Shown here: in pieces, positions 1-8,059 of the stretch
How the letters are laid out: every line of letters starts with the position of its first letter
Position numbering within the stretch: the stretch's first letter is position 1
From: an uncultured Collinsella sp.
Lineage (GTDB): Bacteria; Actinomycetota; Coriobacteriia; Coriobacteriales; Coriobacteriaceae
Assembly (NCBI GenBank): GCA_900541785.1
Contig: UQKY01000001.1
Span: 62,001-126,000, forward strand
Direction: 5' to 3'
DNA: 64,000 nucleotides
Notes under the pieces: model-generated
What the model was told of the DNA's origin: nothing
What the model saw: only the letters and a program-made list of their open reading frames with translations
Database searches by the model: none
Made by a program: the position numbers and the translations under genes

Positions 1-53
1 TCAAATTGCCCTTGGTGAACCACAAGTTGAGCAATCAGTGGCCAGAATCCCCT

Positions 54-752
54 TTAGGCGGCGCTTGTTTCTTTGTATTCGAAGACTGGTTCTAGGAGGT
101 CTTCGATGTTATAGTGGAGGGCTTTTGCTATAGCTCTTACGGTTGTTACCGAGGCTTCGTTGATGTTTCGTTGGCGCTGTTCGTACATTTGGATTGAGCG
201 GAGCGATACGCCTGATTCGTATGCCAGGTCTTGTTGGGTTTTCTTAAGCTTCTTTCTTGCTAACGCAAGTTTTGTTTGCCTGGACGCTTTCTTCGCCATA
301 TCGCAGACGAGGCGAGCCACACGTTCCTCCGAGGCTTCGTGCCAGGGGTAGTACAGACTGCGTAGCACATCAAATGGAACGACATGCAGCAAATCTTCGA
401 AAGACTCTCCTAGGCGCCACTGAAGGTATGCCAATATCCAGCCTGTCCAATATTCCGGTGTCTTTTCGAATCGGTAGGTTCGATTTGGCATCGGCCTTGA
501 TTGATAGCCGGACCTTTCGGCAATGAGCGCGAACAGCTCAACGCCCGATTTTCCCGACACTACCCATGCGTTGCCGCGTTCAAACTCGCGGGCTACGCCG
601 CTCAGGCAAAAGAGTTCAGCGACCTCGGACCCTTCCGCTCCATAGTCGTTTACGGCATAGTCAAAACAGTCGCCGAGGTTGCTCATTGCGTCCTCAAGGT
701 AATAGACGGGATATGTTCTACTCGGTCCACAATCCGTCAACTCTTGGATCAT
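54..752 (-). CDS. XRE-type HTH protein, probable antitoxin of a toxin-antitoxin pair
   Basis: A 232-residue protein. The C-terminal part (about residues 155-222) carries a helix-turn-helix of the XRE/Cro type, seen as KKTQQDLAYESGVSLRSIQMYE. The N-terminal 150 residues are not recognised. It starts at an ATG preceded by GGGAGGG nine bases upstream, and overlaps the end of the upstream toxin-like gene by 35 bases, so the two are translationally coupled. The inferred role is to neutralise that protein and repress the shared promoter through the palindromes at 1418-1464. The toxin-first order is less common than antitoxin-first but known for HTH-type antitoxins. The function is inferred from context. 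Confidence 0.75.
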   Translation of the reverse strand: MIQELTDCGPSRTYPVYYLEDAMSNLGDCFDYAVNDYGAEGSEVAELFCLSGVAREFERGNAWVVSGKSGVELFALIAERSGYQSRPMPNRTYRFEKTPEYWTGWILAYLQWRLGESFEDLLHVVPFDVLRSLYYPWHEASEERVARLVCDMAKKASRQTKLALARKKLKKTQQDLAYESGVSLRSIQMYEQRQRNINEASVTTVRAIAKALHYNIEDLLEPVFEYKETSAA

Positions 753-1401
753 CTAAATCAACCCTCCCTGCCATCAAATCCCTAATGTCGACACCATCAG
801 AGTCAAATCCGTTTACCGTATCCAGATACTTACGTCGAGCGTTCTGTTCTCGCTCAAATCGTTTGGGATAAAACTCGGCTCCCGAGGCCTGCTTCCAATC
901 GCGGAACCTAATCGCCGAGAACGCACGCTCACTCATAAGCGCATATTGAATGCCCAAATCCCCCAAAAACATAATGCGCTGCAATTGCCTGAGCGAAATC
1001 ATGCCGTTGACAAACTGTCTTGCAAACGAGAAATAGGAATCGTCTGCACGATAGCCTCGAATAACGTCATAAGGAGAAATATCAATCAGGCAGTTATCCA
1101 GCAGATAACGAAGTCCTTCGCGCGCTAGCGGTGTCGAAACATTGAACTCCCTATTGTTAGCCAAAATCGCAAGCCAATTGAGGATTGAAAACTCCCCGGA
1201 CTCCAAATCCAAGACCGCGAGACCATCAATATCGAGCTCATATCGATTCGCGATACCATCGGACTCGGTCCGACATGCCCACTCCATTGCCATTTCCTCA
1301 TGTGGCGTGCAATAAAACCCACACCCATAGTCATTGAATTGTCTGCATTTATCCAACGACGGACGTTCGACAACAACCTCCGACCCGTGCCAAAGCTCCA
1401 T
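718..1401 (-). CDS. DUF3990-like protein, probable toxin
   Basis: A 227-residue protein opening with MELWHGSE, followed by a YGCGFYCTP segment and EMAMEWAC. This layout (HGS, then GFY-T, then A-x-x-WA) resembles the DUF3990 family, which I believe is related to ADP-ribosyltransferase folds; that relationship is from memory. An in-frame TTG lies 12 bases further upstream, but the ATG at 1401 has GGAGG five bases before it and is preferred. It is co-transcribed with the HTH gene downstream. A toxin role is inferred from the pairing and the operator; no catalytic residues can be assigned with certainty. Confidence 0.65.
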   Translation of the reverse strand: MELWHGSEVVVERPSLDKCRQFNDYGCGFYCTPHEEMAMEWACRTESDGIANRYELDIDGLAVLDLESGEFSILNWLAILANNREFNVSTPLAREGLRYLLDNCLIDISPYDVIRGYRADDSYFSFARQFVNGMISLRQLQRIMFLGDLGIQYALMSERAFSAIRFRDWKQASGAEFYPKRFEREQNARRKYLDTVNGFDSDGVDIRDLMAGRVDLDDPRVDGLWTE

Positions 1402-1417
1402 ATCTACCTCCAAAAAA

Positions 1418-1464
1418 ATATCACCTCAGTGATAGTTTACCAATAACTATCACTGAGGTGATAT
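1418..1464. promoter_or_regulatory. Double palindromic operator of the toxin-antitoxin operon
   Basis: Two perfect 20-base inverted arms (1418-1437 and 1445-1464) flank a 7-base spacer. Each arm is itself a palindrome, TATCAC-CTCA-GTGATA, so there are two dimer sites in inverted orientation just upstream of the toxin ribosome-binding site. This fits binding of two HTH antitoxin dimers and autoregulation. Confidence 0.75.
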
Positions 1465-1495
1465 AGATGAGAGCTTTTGAGGGGTTGCAGCCCGA

Positions 1496-2086
1496 TTAGA
1501 GGCAAGCCTCAGCGATGCGGCGCTTGAGTTCGTCGATGCCCGCACCGGTTTGGGAGCTTGTGATGATCACGTTCTCGGCCGGGACGTTGAGCTGCTTTTT
1601 GATGGCTGCTGCCTGGCGGGCCTGCTGGGTGCGACTGAGCTTGTCGGCCTTGGTGAGGCAGACGATAAAGTTGAACTCGTTGCCCTGCAGGTAGTCGATC
1701 ATGTCATGGTCGAGCTTACTGGGATCGTGGCGAATGTCCACCAGCGATACAACCAGGTTAAAGCTGCGCTCGGAGTCGAAGAAGTCGCCGATGAGCTCGG
1801 CCCAGCGGTCACGCTCGGCCTTGGAACGACGGGCGAAACCATAACCCGGCAGGTCGACGAAGTGCACGTCGTCAGCCTCAAAGAAGTTGATGTTGCTCGT
1901 CTTGCCCGGTGTGCTCGAAACCTTGACGAGGTTTTTGCGGCCAAAAAGCTTGTTCATGATCGACGACTTGCCCACGTTGGAGCGGCCGACGAAGCTCACC
2001 TCGGGGCAAGTGGACTCGGGAATCTGCGAAACCTTGCCATAGCTGGCAACGAACTTGGCAAGCTGGTAGTTAATGGAATCGGCCAT
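1496..2086 (-). CDS. engB: Ribosome biogenesis GTP-binding protein EngB/YsxC
   Basis: A P-loop GTPase of 196 residues, the normal size for the EngB (YihA/YsxC) family needed for late 50S subunit assembly. Visible motifs are the G1 loop GRSNVGKSS (about 34-42), the switch-I threonine in STPGKT (about 58-63), G3 DLPGYG (79-84) and G4 TKAD. An upstream GTG is in frame, but the ATG at 2086 has AAGGAG five bases upstream and is chosen. The mtnN gene lies 42 bases upstream on the same strand, so both may share a transcript. Confidence 0.95.
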   Translation of the reverse strand: MADSINYQLAKFVASYGKVSQIPESTCPEVSFVGRSNVGKSSIMNKLFGRKNLVKVSSTPGKTSNINFFEADDVHFVDLPGYGFARRSKAERDRWAELIGDFFDSERSFNLVVSLVDIRHDPSKLDHDMIDYLQGNEFNFIVCLTKADKLSRTQQARQAAAIKKQLNVPAENVIITSSQTGAGIDELKRRIAEACL

Positions 2087-2128
2087 GGACACTCCTTGGT
2101 CGTAGGTTTTTACAAAACGGGCGCGCTA

Positions 2129-2866
2129 TTACGCGGCGGCGATACGACGAACGATGTCAAGCGTGATGCCGCTTGCGGTACGAGCGTACTCATCCAGATC
2201 GAACTCGCGCTCACAAAACGCGTCATATGCCCCGTCACAATTATCGCTGATAGCGCGCAGCACCAGGCAATCGACACCATTCTTGGCCGCGATGTGCGCA
2301 ATTGCCGCGCCCTCCATCTCGACGCAATCGGCATGCGTGGCCTCAATCGCAGCGTTACGCATGGCGTCACCCGTAACAAAGCGGTCACCCGTGGCGATAG
2401 TGCCACACAGGAACTGCTTGGGGTCCTTCTTCGCAGAAGTCTCATCCGCCGAGGCATCCACAAATCCATGCTCGGCAAGCACGGCGGCGGCAACATCAGC
2501 CAACGCCGGCGTCGAGACAAACTCCTCGAGCCCCGGCGCGGACTCGGCGATGAGTGCCGTATCGGTATCCAGATAGCGCAGGCACTTGCCTATAACCACG
2601 TCGTTAATATGCAGTTTAGGGTTTAGGCCTCCCGCGATACCTGAAAACACAACGGCCTGCGGGGCGTATTTGCTGATGAGATGCTGCGTTGCGGCAGCGG
2701 CGTTCACGGTACCCATGCCAGCGGTCGTGGCGACCACCGTCAGACCGTCAAGCTCGCCGCTCACAACGGTCAAGCCCGCCTCCTGCGCCTCATGTGCGCC
2801 ACTCAGCTCTTCTTTAATCTGCGCAACCTCTTTTTCGAGTGCGCCTATGATCGCGATGGTTGCCAT
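2129..2866 (-). CDS. mtnN: 5'-methylthioadenosine/S-adenosylhomocysteine nucleosidase
   Basis: This cytosolic enzyme cleaves methylthioadenosine and S-adenosylhomocysteine to adenine plus the thioribose or homocysteine product, feeding methionine salvage. The protein is 245 residues. It shows the family start MATIAIIGALEKEV with the catalytic-region glutamate, FSGIAGG, CVEMEGAAIAH at the ribose site, and RAISDNCD, whose Asp is the expected general acid. The ATG at 2866 has GGGGGA just upstream; an in-frame TTG 12 bases earlier is less likely. A roughly 18-residue insertion around residues 130-150 (acidic and lysine-rich) is slightly unusual. Confidence 0.93.
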   Translation of the reverse strand: MATIAIIGALEKEVAQIKEELSGAHEAQEAGLTVVSGELDGLTVVATTAGMGTVNAAAATQHLISKYAPQAVVFSGIAGGLNPKLHINDVVIGKCLRYLDTDTALIAESAPGLEEFVSTPALADVAAAVLAEHGFVDASADETSAKKDPKQFLCGTIATGDRFVTGDAMRNAAIEATHADCVEMEGAAIAHIAAKNGVDCLVLRAISDNCDGAYDAFCEREFDLDEYARTASGITLDIVRRIAAA

Positions 2867-2945
2867 GCCATCCCCCAAATCCGTGCAAATTGCTTATCCA
2901 CGGTATGGTACCAGCATTTTGGCTCTTTCACTTTTTACGAAGTCG

Positions 2946-4064
2946 CTAGGCCAACGAGGACCGCACATCATAGAGCGCCTTTGCAATCGCGGCCACGGCC
3001 TCACTCGATTGGTCGCTCCACGGCATCGACGTCATGATGCTCATAACATAGCTATGGCTGTCGACGTCGATCAGTCCGGCATCACATGTCGAATAGCAAC
3101 CGTCCTCGCTGATCCAGCCTGCCTTGTTGCGCACCGAGACCTGATCGTCCGCAATGCCATCGCGAATAAACGAGCGCGATGTTGATGCCAGAAGGCCCGA
3201 CAACCACTGTGAAGTCTCGGTATCCGTGCTCAAATACTCGCTCATCTCGCGCCACAACTTGGCCGAGGTGCGCGGGCAATAAGTGGGAAAATCACTCATC
3301 GGATCGAGCGCGGTATCGCAATCGATGCCAAGACTGACAATCCAATCCTCGTAACCGGCATGGTCAAACGCCGCGCGTAACGCAATAAACGAATCGTTAT
3401 CCGAATTAACGACCGCGGCCTCGATTAGGTCGCGCACCGTCTGCCAGCCCATGTTATAGCCACCATAGGTGCCAAGGGAATCATCGAGTGAGACCTGACC
3501 CGTCTCGACCAGGGATTCGCAGATGCACAACGCATAGAGTGCCTTGTAGCTACTCGCGCCGTAAACCTCGACATCGGCGTTATACGTCACGCCCTTGCCG
3601 CTCGACAAATCGTAAAACACCACGCCCACATCGCCCAATTCCTGGGCCTGATCAAGGGCATCTTGGAGCGCGGCGAGGCTCTCATCCTCCAGAGTGGGGA
3701 TCTGATCATCAACCAATGAGAAGGTCTGCACGGTATCGCCTGAGGGAATATCGTTAAAGTCCGCCTTCGAAAGCCTCGTCTTGAGGCTCGCTGTCGACAG
3801 GGTTTGGCTTGCGGTGGCTTTAGATTCAGAGACCTTTTTGTTTTGCGTCTGTACCGTTGACGCATCTGAGTGTGCCATTCGCTCCGACGCGTAGGTTTTG
3901 GCGGTAATTCCGAGGATAATAACCGCCAACGTTAGCATCCCAACGGCGGCAATCTTCGTCACGCGGATGCGAACGTCAGCGAGGCCACGCGAAGGCGTGC
4001 CCTTCGTCTCATATCTGCTGCCATGCTGCGGCACATACTCGTCCCGCGATGCGTTGCTTCGCAC
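2946..4064 (-). CDS. Membrane-anchored serine hydrolase of the class A beta-lactamase fold
   Basis: A 372-residue protein with a short basic cytoplasmic N-terminus, one membrane segment (about residues 36-56) and an extracytoplasmic domain. The serine hydrolase triad of the beta-lactamase/PBP fold is present: SSYK (171-174) for the SxxK nucleophile, SDN (221-223), and NKAGW in place of the usual K-T/S-G box. This matches the Beta-lactamase2 group often found in Gram-positive bacteria, whose members are mostly cell-wall-related rather than resistance enzymes. It starts at GTG with AGGAG five bases upstream. The substrate is unknown; true beta-lactamase activity cannot be claimed from the sequence. 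Confidence 0.8.
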   Translation of the reverse strand: MRSNASRDEYVPQHGSRYETKGTPSRGLADVRIRVTKIAAVGMLTLAVIILGITAKTYASERMAHSDASTVQTQNKKVSESKATASQTLSTASLKTRLSKADFNDIPSGDTVQTFSLVDDQIPTLEDESLAALQDALDQAQELGDVGVVFYDLSSGKGVTYNADVEVYGASSYKALYALCICESLVETGQVSLDDSLGTYGGYNMGWQTVRDLIEAAVVNSDNDSFIALRAAFDHAGYEDWIVSLGIDCDTALDPMSDFPTYCPRTSAKLWREMSEYLSTDTETSQWLSGLLASTSRSFIRDGIADDQVSVRNKAGWISEDGCYSTCDAGLIDVDSHSYVMSIMTSMPWSDQSSEAVAAIAKALYDVRSSLA

Positions 4065-4224
4065 GTGGTCTCCTGACTGCTACCGTTTATATACGAGCAG
4101 CATAATACCGAGCAGGCATTTCTTTCCAAAGATATTCAGCGGCGTTTAAGGTGTCTTTAAAGAAACCACAAGCGTATTTATCCGAATGGCACGATTCTGT
4201 TGCGCATCTCTGTCCAAAACACAG

Positions 4225-4287
4225 TTGCGGTGAAATAGTTCCTGTTTGGGCGGCATAAGCCGAAAAACAAGAACTATTCCACCGCAA
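4225..4287. repeat. Long imperfect hairpin with 23-base arms
   Basis: The arms 4225-4247 and 4265-4287 match at 21 of 23 positions around a 17-base loop. It lies in the 315-base gap between the serine hydrolase gene and pflA. There is no obvious T-tract on either side, so it resembles a miniature palindromic repeat more than a terminator. Nothing else gene-like is seen in this gap except the GTCCCC repeat at 4316-4366. Confidence 0.6.
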
Positions 4288-4315
4288 TTTGACGGGGCTC
4301 TTTAGCAATCAACTA

Positions 4316-4366
4316 GGTGCCCGGGGGCACTCATTTAAGTCTGTCCCCAATGAGTGCCCTTGGGGG
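4316..4366. repeat. GTCCCC-type palindromic repeat (copy 1)
   Basis: GGGCACTCATT and AATGAGTGCCC form arms around a core containing CTGTCCCC. The same vocabulary (CTGTCCCC, GAACGTCCCC, TGACTAGT, TGCCGGC) recurs at 21843, 36008, 37521, 42683 and 61126. It resembles REP elements mobilised by RAYT transposases, but no such transposase is in the window. Confidence 0.6.
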
Positions 4367-4379
4367 CGAAAATGGATCG

Positions 4380-5198
4380 CTAGCCGATGGCGTTTTTGAG
4401 TTCCGCACGACGCTTTTTCATGCCCGTCATGACGGCGTTGCGCAGCTCGGGCATGCGCGCGGTATCCATCTGTGGAACGCCCTCGAGCTTATAGGGAATG
4501 CCCAGTTGCTCGTACTTGACGACACCCATCGTGTGATACGGCAGCATTTCCAGGCCCACCACGTTGTGCCATGGAGCGATCAGACGACCGAGCTTCTCGC
4601 ACTCCTCAACCGTATCGGTAATGCCCGGCACCACCACGTGGCGGATAACGACCTTAATCTTGCGGCGCGCGAGCTCATCACCAAACGCCAGAATGCGTGC
4701 GGGATCGCAACCGGTCAGCTTTTTATGCTCGACGGGATCGGCGTGTTTAATGTCGAGCAGCACCATATCGGTCTCGTTGAGTACGGCATCGAACTTCTCG
4801 GGATGCGCGGGATCAAACGCATAGCCGCAGCTATCCAAGCAGGTGTGCACACGACCATCGGGGTTATTGTGCATGGCGCGGAACAGGTCGGCCAAAAACT
4901 CAGGCTGCAGGAGCGGCTCGCCGCCGGACACCGTAATACCACCACTGCGGTAAAACTCATGGTTGCTCTGGAACTCGTCCATCAGGTGCTCGACGGTCAC
5001 CATGGTGCCGCCGTTAACCGACCAGGTATCGGGGTTGTGGCAATACGCACAGCGCATGGGGCAGCCCTGAACAAACACCACAAAGCGGATGCCGGGTCCA
5101 TCGACCGTTCCCATCGTCTCAATCGAATGCACGCGGCCCAGGGCAAACGCAGAGTCCTCGGGACGAGCGTCCACACCCTCGAGCGTCATCTCAGCCAT
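4380..5198 (-). CDS. pflA: Pyruvate formate-lyase-activating enzyme
   Basis: A radical SAM enzyme that generates the glycyl radical on pyruvate formate-lyase. The cluster-binding motif is CPMRCAYC (CxxxCxxC), preceded by the family signature TMGTVDGPGIRFVVF and followed by SGGEPLLQPEF. The length of about 272 residues is slightly longer than typical. The start is uncertain: the ATG at 5198 has AAGG and GGGA upstream, while an in-frame ATG at 5219 has no visible ribosome-binding site. It lies 7.2 kb from its likely targets, the split lyase genes at 12438-14826, rather than next to them. Confidence 0.93.
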   Translation of the reverse strand: MAEMTLEGVDARPEDSAFALGRVHSIETMGTVDGPGIRFVVFVQGCPMRCAYCHNPDTWSVNGGTMVTVEHLMDEFQSNHEFYRSGGITVSGGEPLLQPEFLADLFRAMHNNPDGRVHTCLDSCGYAFDPAHPEKFDAVLNETDMVLLDIKHADPVEHKKLTGCDPARILAFGDELARRKIKVVIRHVVVPGITDTVEECEKLGRLIAPWHNVVGLEMLPYHTMGVVKYEQLGIPYKLEGVPQMDTARMPELRNAVMTGMKKRRAELKNAIG

Positions 5199-5384
5199 TC
5201 CCGCTACCTTGCCTCTCATTGGTTTTAGCTACATAAATGCCAGAGTCATTCTAGCCCATATGCATGATGGCGAAACGGTTTAGCGGTCAATTGGGTTGTT
5301 CTATTTGGCCCCACGCAAGAGCGGCGGGAAGGTTGTCGCAACCCGCCCGCCGCCGAGGCAATAGAAATCGATAGACGCCAGGCC

Positions 5385-6239
5385 TTACGCTTTAAGCGTG
5401 AGCACCGCACCGAAGGCGGTCGGGCCGCAATGGCTCGAGATGACGCCACCGACCTGAGTCCAGGTAACGTCCTTAAAGCCCAGGTCGTGCGCATAGACCT
5501 CCATGTCGTCGCGCAGCTCCTGGGAAAGGCCCACCGAATACGCCAGGCCAATGTGCGAGTAGTCGATCTCGCCCTTCGCAACCATGTGGTCAATAAAGGC
5601 ACGGGCGCATTTGAGCATAGAGCCGCGGAACTTCTTGGTCGCCACAAACTTACCGCCCGTTACCTCAATGCAGGGCTTAATCTTGAGCAGGTGGGCGCCA
5701 AGGAATGCCACGTTGGACAGACGACCGCCTGCCTTAAGGAAGGCTAGGTCGGTAGGAACAAAGCCCAGCAGCACACGGTCCATGACGGAATTCGTAAAAG
5801 CAAAGATCTCGTCGACGGTGGCATCGGGGTGAGCCTCGATGTATTTGGCGGTCTCGACGACAACGAGCGACTGGCCCACCGAGACAAAGCGCGTGTCCAT
5901 GGAGTAGACGTAGTCGCGACCCTTGGCGGCGATCTTCGATGATTGATGCGAGCAGGTCGTGGCCTCGGAGTACGCAAGATGCAGAATGGTCGCATCGGGC
6001 TGCTCGGCATGGATACGGTCATATACGTGCGCAAAATCCGCAGGCGCACAGCCACTGGTCTTGGGCATTACGCCAAACTCGTTGCAGCGTGAATAAATCT
6101 CGAGCGGATCGATCGAACCGTCCTCGACGGTCTCGTCACCAATCGTGACATGCATGGGCACGCGCACGATGCCGTAGCGCTCGCAAAGCTCCGGCGTCAC
6201 ATCCGACCCAGACTCAACCACGATTACGTACTTGCCCAT
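5385..6239 (-). CDS. DegV family fatty-acid-binding protein
   Basis: A 284-residue protein with the DegV-type opening MGKYVIVVESGSDVTPE and the lipid-binding serine/threonine region LAYSEATTCSHQSSK. Known members (FakB) bind a fatty acid and present it to the kinase FakA for phospholipid synthesis. No fakA is seen here. The ATG at 6239 gives the family's normal length; the open frame extends 37 codons further but that part has no family character. The ribosome-binding site is weak. It appears monocistronic. Confidence 0.85.
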   Translation of the reverse strand: MGKYVIVVESGSDVTPELCERYGIVRVPMHVTIGDETVEDGSIDPLEIYSRCNEFGVMPKTSGCAPADFAHVYDRIHAEQPDATILHLAYSEATTCSHQSSKIAAKGRDYVYSMDTRFVSVGQSLVVVETAKYIEAHPDATVDEIFAFTNSVMDRVLLGFVPTDLAFLKAGGRLSNVAFLGAHLLKIKPCIEVTGGKFVATKKFRGSMLKCARAFIDHMVAKGEIDYSHIGLAYSVGLSQELRDDMEVYAHDLGFKDVTWTQVGGVISSHCGPTAFGAVLTLKA

Positions 6240-6515
6240 TATTATCACGACCCATCTCAACATTGGCTTTTCAATACATGGCACGCGCCACCGCACTGTT
6301 GCGCAACGGCGTCCAAGCGCCAAAGAGACGCCGTCCCTTGCACACAACAAAGGACAGCGTCTCCCTGGAAAACTCCGTGCTTAACTGAGATTTTACACGG
6401 TTTATAAATGAGTGTTACTTATCCCGCAAACGGTCGCTATACGCGATAAACGGTAGTTCGCTGCGGCAACTGCAACACATTCCGCCCAGCAAGTCCAATC
6501 GTGCCCCATGCACGG

Positions 6516-7958
6516 TTAATGCACGAGGCGGTAGAAATTCATCGATGCCGCGCCCTCGGCGTGCAGCTCCATCGCCGGAACCGCCGGCGAATAGGTACGG
6601 CTCGTAAGTGCCGCCTCGCCGCCATTTGCAAAAATCTCGACCATCGTAGTGTCCGAAAGCACGCGCAGGTCGCGAAGCTCGCTGAGCTCGATCGACCTCT
6701 GGTCGCGCCCATAGCCTTCGTCATCCATGTCGAGGGTAAGCATCCCGTCTGCATAGCACACAAAGACACCCTTGCGGATTTCGAGCTCGACCATCTTGGC
6801 GCCCTCACAGGAAACCACAAGATCAAACAGGCGGCCCGGCTCCTCAACGGTTTCACCGCCTGTCGCGAGAACGCAGTCGCCGCGCATCCTCTCAATCTCG
6901 TGCGCCGGTTGCTGGCAGAGCTTGCCATCGCGCATGCTCAGCTCTCGCGGCACCGTCAACGCGCACTGCCACCCGCGCGCCACCGTCGGGTTTTCTGCCG
7001 TCGCATCGGGGCAACCCGACCATCCGATCATCAAACGCCGGCCTGCAGTATCCTCAAAGGACTGCGGAGCATAGAAATCAAAACCGGCATCGACCATCGG
7101 GGGCATGCCCTGCCCGACGATTTTAAAGCTCGGCGCCTCCCAATCGGCCTCGATGGGGAACCACACGCACTGATGCGGATTGCGGTAACGCCAACCATCG
7201 GCAGGCACACCCTGCGGACAGCAAACGAGAATAAGCTCGCCATCGAGCTCAAACAGATCGGGGCACTCCCACATAAAGCCAAACTTCTCGCCCAACTCAA
7301 TGCGCGTCGCATAGCTCCAGTCCTCAAGATTGCGCGAGGTATAGACAAGCACGCAGCCACGGTCGTCTTTCGTACGAGCACCCAGAACCATGTAGTAGAT
7401 ACCATCGTGCTCAAGGATCTTGGGGTCGCGCACGTGCGTACCGATATCGTCGGGGTAATCGACCGGTCCAACAGCTATGCACTTCTCGCCCAATTCGTCG
7501 GGATTCTCGGCAACCATATGAATCTGGTTTTGCTCACGGCCCGTCAACACGTAGTCGTAATCATCGCGGTCAAAATGCTTGACGTTGCCGGTATAGAAGT
7601 AGTGAATCTTGCCATCACGTACAAAGGCAGAACCAGAATACGCTCCGCTCGAATCCAAATCGGAATCGGGGAACAGCACGGGGCCGTGATTCTCGTACGT
7701 CACAAAATCCTTTGTCGTCAGATGGTTCCAAAGCACTGGACCGCCATGCGCAGCATCGAACGGATCGTATTGATGATAGATGTGATACGTATCACCAATC
7801 TGAACCAAACCGTTGGGGTCGTTGAGCCAGCCAAGCTCAGGCTCCACATGGAACAGAAGCCTATCGGGGTCGGACGCGATGCGAGCCGCCGTCTCATCCT
7901 GTCCGACACGCCACTGCTCATAGTCCGCGCGTGTCACCTTGTTTTTTTGATTTAACAT
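6516..7958 (-). CDS. scrB: GH32 sucrose-6-phosphate hydrolase / beta-fructofuranosidase
   Basis: A 480-residue GH32 enzyme that would split sucrose 6-phosphate, or a fructoside, into glucose 6-phosphate and fructose. It shows the nucleophile motif WLNDPNG (Asp about residue 47), the transition-state motif RDPK and the acid/base motif ECPD. A C-terminal beta-sandwich follows from about residue 350. It is the last gene of a minus-strand operon after the GH32-like gene and scrA, separated from scrA by a stem-loop at 7983-8020. The pairing with a sucrose-type PTS permease supports the phosphorylated substrate. Confidence 0.9.
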   Translation of the reverse strand: MLNQKNKVTRADYEQWRVGQDETAARIASDPDRLLFHVEPELGWLNDPNGLVQIGDTYHIYHQYDPFDAAHGGPVLWNHLTTKDFVTYENHGPVLFPDSDLDSSGAYSGSAFVRDGKIHYFYTGNVKHFDRDDYDYVLTGREQNQIHMVAENPDELGEKCIAVGPVDYPDDIGTHVRDPKILEHDGIYYMVLGARTKDDRGCVLVYTSRNLEDWSYATRIELGEKFGFMWECPDLFELDGELILVCCPQGVPADGWRYRNPHQCVWFPIEADWEAPSFKIVGQGMPPMVDAGFDFYAPQSFEDTAGRRLMIGWSGCPDATAENPTVARGWQCALTVPRELSMRDGKLCQQPAHEIERMRGDCVLATGGETVEEPGRLFDLVVSCEGAKMVELEIRKGVFVCYADGMLTLDMDDEGYGRDQRSIELSELRDLRVLSDTTMVEIFANGGEAALTSRTYSPAVPAMELHAEGAASMNFYRLVH

Positions 7959-7982
7959 CGCCGTTGACTTTCTCGTCTATGG

Positions 7983-8020
7983 GGAAGGACGCTCGACTCA
8001 CACGAGTCGAACGCCCTTCC
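7983..8020 (-). other. Stem-loop between scrA and scrB
   Basis: Arms of 17 bases (7983-7999 and 8004-8020) differ at only two positions, both of which leave G-U pairs in RNA, with an ACAC loop. There is no T-tract, so mRNA stabilisation or partial attenuation between permease and hydrolase is more likely than termination. Confidence 0.55.
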
Positions 8021-8059
8021 TCAAATGGACTTATCCTCAGATTACACTGAACGGCTCAA

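Noticed and set aside
2946..4064. An antibiotic resistance beta-lactamase
   Set aside because: The third active-site box is altered and the membrane-anchored layout is common to cell-wall-related proteins. Resistance cannot be claimed from the motifs.
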